This document shows positions 20,929 through 32,900 of a stretch of DNA of 64,000 nucleotides, piece after piece. Made by a program: the position numbers and the translations under genes. This DNA comes from Micrasema longulum (lineage: Eukaryota > Arthropoda > Insecta > Trichoptera > Brachycentridae). Each line of letters opens with the position of its first letter. The first letter of the stretch is position 1. The notes below the pieces were generated by a model, which did no database searches, was not told the origin of the DNA, and was given only the letters and a program-made list of their open reading frames with translations. The DNA lies in contig JAGVSM010002439.1 of the NCBI GenBank assembly GCA_022494885.1, positions 62,001-126,000 on the forward strand, written 5' to 3'.

Positions 20929-23900
20929 GTATGTAATATATTGCAAACATATTGGTCAAAATAGATAGAGGCTAAATGTGGAATGAACTTATAATATTCC
21001 GTACAACAATCTTACAGTAAAATTATTTGTCGATATTTTTTGTTTGCATGTAATCTGTCATTTTACATGTCGATAATAATGAAAACAGTGCTAACCGTTT
21101 GTATTAAATAATTTAAACAGCTTAAAAAACGATGAGTTTAATACACTATGCTGTGTGTTTTGACCTATTTGTGTAATTATTTCTTACGCTTAAATGATTA
21201 AAAAAATAAAAATAAGGATGTTTTTTTTTCATTCTTTTGATTTAGTTTCCCATCCCACTGGATTGCTTAGTGTTGGCAGTGGAGTGTCTAGTGGATCCGC
21301 TCTGACCTTGACCCCGGGTCGCACAAGGAATATAGCTCAGGATATGGAAGCTCTTCGCCTATCTAGGCAAGATAATCCCTTTCTTCAGGTATAATTTTTA
21401 TTAATACAGATTATTTCTTTTGCTCCATAACAGACCAGGAGACCCAATAACAGCTTGCCCACCACATACCGCAAACCGTGTCTGAGGACAAGTCTCCTTG
21501 GTGGTGCCCACATATACGGTAAAACTGCTTGTTACTAAATGAGAAAAGCTGCCCGAAGGAGCTCTCTGTAATCTGGTAGCCTTGGCATCTTTGCGCTGAA
21601 AGAAGGTAATCCAGAAGTACATTATGTACACTTCATTGGATTGTGGAAAAGAGGGAAGTAAATTATTTGCTGACTTAGTTCCAATTGCAGTAGCGAATCA
21701 CAGCACAGAACACCCAGGCTTGAGAAAAACGCATTTAATTTTTGTGTTATTGGGAATCGATCCCGGAACCTTCCGTGCGTGAATCAAGCATTTTAACCAC
21801 TACACTACGGATGTTGCCAATTCACAATTTGATTAATTAAAAAAATACATTGTCAATTAAAATAAATATTATCATATGAATAACATTCAGAAGTTGTTCA
21901 TCTGTTTTTTGTTTTTCATTATGTCAGAACAATATACCATTTTTGCCGATTAAATCTTTTCTACAATTACAAGCCTTTATTACAATTTAATCTGCAAATA
22001 ATGACACTGAAAAACAAAAAAAAAATTAAGAAAGTGCCTTACCTCACCTTGAAAGAATAATCTCAAGAGAATCGTAGACACAGCGTGGAAAATATCGAAA
22101 ACAATACATCACTTTCCTAGTGAGACAGACACCAGCCTTTCTACTATGATTTTGAAATTCGTTAATATAGCAAGGGGATGATTGTGATGAATATTTTCGT
22201 ACTAAGACCGTTCATATATTTGACTTTTATTTTTTACTACGGAATAACCTGATAAGCCTCTATTTAGAGGCTCGTCAGCAGGTGGGATAAAGGTGACATA
22301 GAGGGAGGTAATGAAAATTAAACCACTACCCCCAGACCAATTGAGAAAAAAATCTTTCTTGGATTTTTTTTCTTGCAACTGGCAGGAATCGAACCCGTGA
22401 TGCCAGTTTCACAGTTGACCGTCTTACCAACTGAGCCACGGCGCCTGTCTTTGACTTGATGCTCATTTGTTTCTTGTAATGTTGGAACAATTTATTATTT
22501 TTCTGGATTAAAACTTTTCTGCGAGTCTTTCTAATTTTCACTATCAACTCTGTGTATAAAAATGCAGTCAATCGCATCTCAAGTAAATGTTATGTAAGAC
22601 GTAGAAAACAATATCTATTGGTCACTACTAAGCTGAAGGAATTGTAATGTAATGAAATAACTGATCCCAATAGAATGAATACAAGATGAATAGATATTAC
22701 TATAAAGATGGAACATTTTTCCTCCTCCAGGTGAAGTCCAACATATAAAGAGTTTACCACTTTGGTTTAAGTAACTGCTTTACACAATGTGTATTATTCA
22801 CCATCTGTTTGAACATTGATATTTCTTCAATTCTTCCATCTGTTGATTTTTCAGGAGTAAATGAGCTAAAGCCTTTATTAATAATGTAGGTGAGATTAAT
22901 TTGAATTATTCCACCTCTTGGCAACCCCTGAAAATACTTTTCAAATCATTTGATTTAATCAACAGTATTTTGAGTGTGTCCAAAATACAAATGACTGGTT
23001 TGATATTCCCATAAACCAAATACTCACACTATCCTGCTAAAATTATGAAAAAAGCTTTGAGATGGAGGCATTTCCGAGTTTGACGTGCTCTATAATAAAT
23101 TTATCTTTGTACGTATTTGTTATTTCTGAATACATACCGTTAACATTTTCTGTTTTATTTTTCAGCAAGTAATGGCGAGTCGGGAGAGCTTAATAGAAAG
23201 TTCACTAGATGAATGTGAATCTGATGACACGGTTTTGATGGCGCAGGTCTTGACATTTTAATAAACTACTCTGTGTTAAAAATAATATTTTTATACAAAA
23301 AATACCTAGCAATATATTTTTATTTATTTATTTGATTTACTGGGGTACACAGCTTAATACAGAAAAGTTATAACAATAATTACATTAAACTATCACAAAA
23401 CCATTAAAAGACTTCATAGATAAAATTTATTAAGTAAATAATAGTTTTCTTTATAAGAAAATAAAAATATAATGTTCCATTTTGCACCTGAAATGAAATA
23501 ATTCTCTATTTTTTATTCTCATTAAACAGATAATGATGATAATTTTTATGCCATTATTATGTACAAATTATGCATTTTTATTATATTTTTTATACATTAA
23601 ACGCCCAATAGGGCTTTTATAATACAAATGTGCTTATATAATACATAATAATGTTTATAAACAATAATAGGTAGCAGTTATACAAAGGTTTAAAAAGTAA
23701 GGTAATAAAAACATGTTTAAAAAGATACAATCAAAGTTACTAAAAAGTACTCAATTTACTTTTTACAAAGTGTAATTTAATATCTTAAAGAATAAATCGA
23801 AAATAAAGAAATAAAAAATGCACACTCATATTTATATACATAAATATAGAAAGGTTTTTTCATCAATATAATAATTACGTTGCAAAAAAGTTACCGATTT

Positions 23901-26900
23901 AAACTTTGTTTTTACTTACTTATTATATTGTACTTGACATAATTTTTTATTTAATTAAACCGGGCAAAGTATTAAATATATCAAACATGTTCATGTTCTT
24001 TTTAGACTATTGCTTGTAAAAATTAATTTTGTTTCAAAAGCATAGAATTGAATCCAAAAACAAACTGAAGCCGGCAATACTACTCATAAATGAGTAGTTT
24101 TACATTTTGGCCATTAGTTACTCTGTAAACGTCACTTAGTACGCAACTGCCGATTTAAATCCAAGTACGCTGTGTTGTGTCATTTTTAAGTGTCAAAATA
24201 CCGCTGCGATTAAAAGGGAATAGGGTGGGATTACAATTAATGTGTAAGTAGCGAATTCGCAAATAATATTATTCAAGAATTAGATTATTTTACCGTCTGT
24301 CAGATTGTTTAGTAAAACACGGCGGACATTTTGTTCGTATTGCCAGGGTTGTTGAATTTTTTATTTGGTTTTCTATTAACAAGCCTTAGTAATTTTACTT
24401 TATTACTAAATGATTATTTAATGTTTTTTTTTCACATTTGCCTTATAAAAGTACCTGATTTTTTTATATACCAGTCAGTAAAATATTTTTGTTGTAAAAC
24501 AACACAAAATTATCTTATATTTGTGGCAACATTACGCGGCCATATCAAGCACGCACGCAGGTTGGATGTCATGCAGAGGGGGGGTATTTGAACACAGTGC
24601 GATGTATGCAAACTTGACTCTATGCGCCTTCTGGTATTTTATAGTTCTATGTTCAAAAGATTATAAAAATAAATATGGATGAGATTATAAATAAATATGT
24701 ATAGAAAATAAGGATTTTGAGAAATTTCCAACGGAAATTCAAAGTAGAATTGTTAAAAGGTACAAAACAAAATTTAGAATTAATAGTAATTTTTATTTTT
24801 GACAAAAAACTTACTACTGGATGGAACGCCACATGCATCTGTCCTGACAAACATTCTTAGCTACTTCCACATCCACATATCTTGTCAAACATGCCCTTCT
24901 ATTGTGTCTGCTTTTGACGTAACCAGACTTGAGATTTTAATTTATCATCATTGGTCGTCCTCGTCTTACGTCACCATTAATGCTCGCCATATATCTGCTT
25001 TACCATTCTTTCTATGAATATGTATGTATTTCTATAATAAAGATGACTATTCAAATTGGTTATTCTCAATTCTTAAATACTTAATTAAATTAAAATATGT
25101 TCTAGGAGTTTTGCAATGCATCAATAGACCTTCTTGCAGAGGACCCATTGACTTTAAAAGAAGTTCACGACCACATGATTCGCTCTCCACCACCGATTTC
25201 TTTTTGGCCACAAGGTAAATATTGCCATTACACTTATATTTCTTTCTGTAATTTACTATCACGTTTATTTATTTTTTTAAATACCTTTATTTTAGAAATT
25301 ATTTTTTGATCGGTATCATTATTATTTCTTTTGTTTTATATATTTAATTTATGATTCGTGAAGAAAATATTTTTTTGACTTCTAAAACAATGCAATATGT
25401 GCTAATAAGGTGAATTATTGAGGTCCTGGGTTCGATTCCTGGCAGCGTGGACTTCAAATATTGACATCATCTTCCGTGTAACAATAATAATCTAGATATA
25501 CTGCAATTGAACGTAGTTATGCAGAGAGCAGCCAGCCATAGAAAAATGAAACTGAGATAATAGCACTTTTGTGAAAAGACTGAATAATCAAGCCTACACA
25601 GCAGTTGGAATGCTTTTGACTTTAACAAATGATAAACAATAAAAACATTAGTTTTTTTTCTATGACAAACAAGAATCTAATTATGCATTTGACCAGTTTC
25701 AATGATTTTCAAAGAACCGTAAGATTTGTCTAGTGCTGCGGGTGTTTTTTGCAAATTGAAAATGCCATTTTTGCAATCGACACCATTTTCAGAAGGTGAT
25801 TTAATACAATTTTTTGTATGTAAGCGGTCTGGATGTTTTTAGCAGAACATAGAATTGACCTTACTACACCCGATAACATTAACATTTATTTTTTCAAAAT
25901 TGTGGACTGGCTGCTTTCTGCATAACTACGTTCAATTGGAGTATCATTGGGTGCAGATAGAAGAATAAATATTTTAGTTGGACATCAAATTTGAAATATC
26001 CAAATGAATCGAAACATATCACCAGCTAGCGTCATATAATTTTTTTAATTTTTTACCATTGTAAAGCCAATTGTGTGCACTTCAATTTATTATAGTAATA
26101 ATGAATGACTTATTCCCCTATTTTTATATAAAATACTTAAAGAGCGCTTCATTCACTAATTGTCATACTACTACATCCCCTTACAATACCTCTACCACAT
26201 CAATTTATTAATCTCTAAATGATCGGTTAAAATAATTTCATTTGATATTTATTGTAGTATTGTATTTAATAATATTTTGTGCATGTTCTTACTGGTATGT
26301 TTTTGGTGAAGATGAATACTAAATATGATATGCATTAAAAAAAATAAGCAAACCTAAAACAGATTAAATGATTTTTTATATGTGTGTTTTACCTTAACCT
26401 TTTCTCCATGATGTCTTAACACATATATGCCACCACAGGCAAGGCATGTTGAGATGCCTTGAAACAAATGACATAGTTTAAAATATTTTCATTACTGTGT
26501 TGGTTCGTATCAAGGTTGCGGTGAAAGGGTTAAAATCTCATTTATTGTATATATCAAATTCATAAATAAAAAATATTGCCGGGCCATTGCCATTGTTGGG
26601 AATCTGCATTTCAGACTGTTTTGAGATGTACCATATAAGTTTTTTTTGTGTATTTTTTTTTATTTATTTACACTACCTAAATGACAAATATGAAATTGTA
26701 TACTATGACCAGATAATTAAGCACATAATTATATTATAAAACCGGTTTAGTACAATTTAAATAGATATAAATTTTACACTATATTTAATTGATATTATTT
26801 AATCATCACAGCTTAAATAACATTTTAAAAAGTCTTTCATATTTTCCAAATACTTGGGCATTTGCGTTTTTCATTAATGAACTTTTTTATTTATTTTTTC

Positions 26901-29900
26901 TGTAATTCAAATTCAAACATCAATATCTCAAAATGCTGATTTGCTGATTTATAACTTTTGCTTGGACCCAATGAACATTTCACTAGAATTTCATGAATTA
27001 TTTTGTAACATTGATTTTATTGCTGTATTGGTTACCGAGTGCTTTTATTTGGGTGTAGATTCTCTATCACAAAGGGCATCGAGTGCATTTGACTTTACGA
27101 GCAGCTCGCCACACTCCATATCCTTCAGTGCTTTGTCTATTAACAACTCTGAACATGGAAAGGTTACTAACTCTATATACTAACATTAATCTCTTGTGTA
27201 GTATGCAACACTTACTTTAAAAAGGAATAATAAATTATTAAACATTTTTGCGATAATTACATAGATTGATTCATTATTAAGTTCAGTTACAAGTATTTTA
27301 TGACTCTTCTACTAAATTCTAATAATATATGGCAGTAAGAACTCTCGTTTTCTTGATAGATATTATAATTTATAGAAAACTCACAAATAAATTGACCGAT
27401 ATTTTAATAGAAATGGAAAATCTATTTGATAAGTCTGGGTTGGCTGATTAAAATGATCACTTTACTCATTTGACATACATAATTCAGATCCTGTTTGAAC
27501 ATTTATATTTCTTCAATACCTTCATCTGTTAAATTTGGAAAGTTAAAAAGCTAAAATCTTTATTGATTTTCAATCAAAATGATAAGTTATTCAAAATGAC
27601 AGCCATCTGTAACTGGCACGCGAAATTGATTCCCACCAGTTGTAAAAAAAAAAAAAAAAACAATAAAAGATTGTTTCTTTATTAGTCTGAATATTGTGTA
27701 TTTTTCATAACTTCCCATATCCTCTCTTTCCCACCTCTAAAATAGGGGCTTAGTGGATTATTCCTTTAAAAAAAACCAGCTGGGCCTTAAGCATATTGCG
27801 TGCTAAAGGCAGGTCAAATGCTCGTCAAAGCAGCCAATGTTTTGTTTTCTCCCTATCTGTATCAAACTTAAAACAATTGATTTCATTATTGCTTCGCAGT
27901 TTCATACAAATTAGTGGTTGAAGTAAATATTGGATGAGTCAGAAATTGGAAAATTTTGCATATGCTAAATGTTTTAAATATTCAAAAAAGCGAGTAAATC
28001 ATTATTTTTTATTTAAGTTAATTCGATTTATGGTAATTATCTTGAGTCTTAAGTCAGTAAGTTAGAAGTTTAGGTATGAAATCGATATAACTTCAAAAAT
28101 GTTTTTCTATATGACTGTAGCGTAATGTAGCGTTTATGAACCAACATTTATATAATAAGGTTTATTATTCCTTTTTAAAATAGTTTTAGTTATTCAGTTA
28201 ATTTTTAACTGTTCTTACAAGAAAAATTATGGAATAATGAAAACTGTATTTAATTGTGGTGCTAACTTTATGGTTGTTTTAAATTTATTATGTAAATATC
28301 AAGTAATTTAGAGTTTTGACTATTTATATGTGTGCTTTCAAATTAATAATATGAATAATTTAATCCTGTGTCTAATTGACTAAAAGGAAAAAGATATGAT
28401 TAATTTAAATGATTAAAAAGGTCTTACGTTTTAATGACATGAGAATCCTTTATATTATGTATTTTTTAAAGTTTTTTTTCCCTCATATATTTTAATCTTT
28501 TGGGTGTAAAATGACAGCTATAAGCGTCCTTAAGGAAAGATTCAATTTTTGAAAAAATTACAAACATGGATAAATTATTTCTCAATTACCTTTTATTTTT
28601 CATGGATCAAAATTTTTCATTCTAAATGTTATTTTTAAGCAATGCACATGCATTGTATATATTGCTAAATAAAGCATATCAAAAGTTTACTTTTATTATT
28701 ACAAATATCTCTTTATTTGCATGATTGAAAATATCAATGGAGTTTTGTTTTGAACATAAATATTTTTAAAAAATATATATTATTTTATCTTTAAAAACAT
28801 ATATTTTTTATTTACGTATTTCATTTGAGTCTGTACAGATTACTATATGCTTAGATTTTTGGTTGAATTGAGCTCTTTTTTGGTCATTTGTACACATAAA
28901 TATAAAAGCTCTAAAAAAATTCAATAGAGATTGAAAACATTTTAAAGAAGGAAATATGTAATATATTTACAAGGCTTATACCTGCCATTGGCTGGTTTAT
29001 GTGGCCACATTTACCATTGTTTGAGAATCCATATTTCTTAAATTTTTCCATCTGTTTAACTGAAAACATTATTTACGTGTGTGACATTCATCTCACTGAA
29101 TTATTTCATCTACATATTAGGCGACGGCTGAAAATATCTTTCATTTTTTATACTGAATAGGTGGACAAATTGAAGAAATATGGATGCTAAAACATAGGCA
29201 GAATGGTAAACGTTACACAGGTGGCCACTTAAACCTGCTAACGACAGGTCATAGGTTAAAGCCTATACTTTCATATTCTCTTCTCTAAAATGTTCTCCAT
29301 TTCTGTTGTCATCTACGGGGTGAAATTCAGTCCTTGTCTTCTGACATTTGGACAAACTCAAAATATTGTCCCTTTATACAATTTAAATGAATATATATGT
29401 ATTTATCTCCCTGATAGATGACCATTAAATAAATACAGTTGGTTTCATAGGGCAAGACTCGCAATAATCATCAACTTAATATTGTTAAATACTCTTGCCA
29501 CAAACTATTCTTAATAACCTATAATGATAATGCAGACATTTTTTTTAATGAAATAATATGACTGAATATTTTCTTTAATTTTTTGCTTTTACATTGGTAA
29601 AATAAGTAGAAATTTCATTACTAGAATAAGAAAACACATAAGGTGTTTAAATAATAATAACTTTTCTGAATTCGCTAATCACCTTACTGAAAATAATCAC
29701 ACATTTGATAATAATAATGGATAAAATATCTTAAATATTTGTAATAGAGGTCTAAAGTTAGATAACTATGAAAAATTAGACATTCAAAAGCTGTTAATAA
29801 TAGTCTTCCCATAATTAATAACTAAATTAAAGATTTAAATAACAGTCCTTTGCTAACAATGTTTATTTATTTATTTATAAATGCCCAGAGGGCTCTTACA

Positions 29901-32900
29901 GTATTTGGTAAAGAAGTACATAAAGTATTATAGTAATTGGCACAAAATATAATCACCAATATGTATATAAAAAGAGGAGAATTGAGGGGATGGCCTTGTT
30001 AAATAATTTTTAATATTTATAGGCATATACTTGTTATTTGATTAACATATTTAGTGTTTGTTTATTTTAAGCCTTTACAAAGGAACACTCTGTGTTCTGA
30101 AACCGGTCAGCAGATTAAATGTATTTAGTGATTTTATACAAAGAAAATATTAAGTTATATTATTGAATATGGGAAATCACAAAGTTAGAGCTTCAAATAT
30201 ATATTTTTTTTTGTTTAACTATTCACATTTGGTACAAAAACATATGATTGAATGTTCCTAATCAATTAAACACATGTGCATTTTCAAATTACACTTTTTC
30301 ACAAAGCTTCAATAAGGCCAAATCTACATTTAACAATGATTCGGTATACTTTTAGGACTTTATGGGTTCAACATCTTTACTCCGTAAATCACCCTTGAGA
30401 GTAACAGCTAAACTTCACAATACAAGTGAAGATTCGTATTTACACGGTGAGTTTAGTTTACTTATTCTTCAAATGTTTTATAAGCAAAAAATACCTGCTT
30501 AATTGAAATAGTCTTCGATATTTATAATATCCCAATTATTGTCAACTGTCAGTTTTTATAATCAAAACATGTATGTAACTTTTATTACGATGAATTCGCT
30601 TTTATTCTACGTTCAGTAAATGTATTAGATAATTTATTCCGAGTAATTATGTATGGATGTTTACTTCATTTTCTAACACAAATTCTAATTCTGCTTGTTT
30701 GCATAAAATGTAGACATTCATGAGCATTATTTGATATACATTACTATCCACTTTATTTGGATCGAATGTCGTATTACTTTTGACTTGTGCGAGATTGATC
30801 AATGCATGTATTGCATGAAAAGGTACATAAAAAAATAAAGGATGTGATCCTTGTAAATGATTAATTAATTACTTTTCACAAATTTAAATTGCATGTGTTA
30901 ATAATTTTCAGGAGACTTTAGAACAAATGTTCGGAATAATAATCCAATAAGAATTCGCTCATCGTCAAGACCTATTTCTCCAAAATCTAGAGATCCCAAT
31001 ACGATGAGGCCTTTATCATTACCAGGTAAATTAGCTTAAATATAAAAAGTAGATAAAACAAATGAGGTAGTTCAGTGTTTTTTATTTTTTAAATTTATTT
31101 ATTATACTAGTGAATCACTAGGTAAGAAATTATAATTTGACTGTATACACTGACTTTTGTAAACTTTGACAAGGTCTGTCATAAATTACCGTTAACTAAA
31201 TTATGTTAAATGGGTTTTAGGGGTAAATTTCTAAGCTGGTTAACTAGCTACTTGAATGAGCTAGCTACTAGCAGTTAATTGTTAAAGTGAACACTTTTTT
31301 CTCTTATTCTTTTAAGGCTACCAGTGGTGTACCTCAAGGTTCTCATTTGGGTCCGGTGCTTTTTTAAACTTTTTTTCAACAATATAACAATTTTTTTATT
31401 GACGTCATGTTTTTACTATTTGCACATGACCTTAAAATCTATAAAGAGATAAAGACTTATGAAAATTGCCTTTCTGTTTAAAAAAAAAACTCAATTCGCT
31501 GAATGAGTGGTGTAACAGGTGACAGAAAACCTTTTTAGAAAGGAATATGGGAAGGGAATGGCGGCCTCCGTGGTGTAGCGGTCAAGACGCTTGACTCACG
31601 CACGGAAGGTTCCGGGTTCGATTCCCGGTGAGAACACAAAAAATAAAAATGTGATTTTTCTCAAGCCTGGGTGTTCTGTGATATGTAATTCGCCACTGTA
31701 ATTGGGCTTCCTGGCCTGTTGTGGTGCAAAAAAAAAAATGTAAACAAAATAAAATGTACTTCTATGTTGGATCATTCATTTCCATTTAATAAAAAAAAAT
31801 GCTTATTTTAATTACATTATTAGGTGTTCATCTCTCATCAGTGATAAAAGATCTTGGGGTATTTTTTAATCAAAAATTGTCTTTTGTACATAATATAAAT
31901 GAAATTTCAAGCAAAGCATTAAAAATGTTGGGCTTTATTTTGTGAAACACAAAAAATTTCAAGTCTGTACGATCATTAAAAATACTATACTGTTCTCTTG
32001 TAAGAAGTAATTTAAAATTCAATTCATCGATATGGTCACTTTGCTATAATGTTCGTGTTTATAATATAGAAAGCGTTCAACATAAATTTCTGCGATATAT
32101 TAACTACAAATTAAACATTCCAATACAAAATGTGAATTATGACTACCTATTAAAATTTCTTAACGTAACTATGCTTTCTGAAAGAGTAGCAATTAATGAT
32201 CTCATTGTACTGTATAAAATTGTAAATTATCTTCTAAGACATCCCAAAAATACTTGAATTGATAAATTTTAGAGCACCTGCTGTCAACACTAGGAGTACT
32301 TTATTGTTTCATTGCTCCGGTACTTCTTCCAACCAACATTTATATTGAGACTGCATAGTTTGTTTAGGTAGCGCTTATGGAGCGGATGCAGACATTCTGT
32401 CCAATACTTTACTATCTTACAGGTCCACAGTATCGAGTTTATTTGTAGCAGCTCAATCCCATAAATTTAAAACTTGAATATCTCTTAACCACGATTCTCA
32501 TTGATATTTATGGACTTCTTATGAATCTACTTTTCTTTATTCTCAATGTTTTATGTCTTACTGCACTTATAAAGGTTAAATACCAGAAAACTCACCATGT
32601 ATGCATACGTTTTCTTTTTAATTTGTGTTCTTCTACTTTTCTTTTTTTCTTTTGTAACTGTTTTAACATCTAGTTTATTTTATTTTCTTTTTACTTAATT
32701 ATTTCATCACATATTTTATCGTTTTGTGTCTCCATTTTCTGTTACTTACTTGTTTATTTTTATTACTCTATATTTATTTTTATTTGCTATAATATTCTTT
32801 TACATTTAAGTATTGGCAAATGCGCGTAAAAAAATATTTATTTCTTCTTTTTTCACGATAATATGCTTGCTTGGTTATTTATTTACGCTTTATTAAGTAA

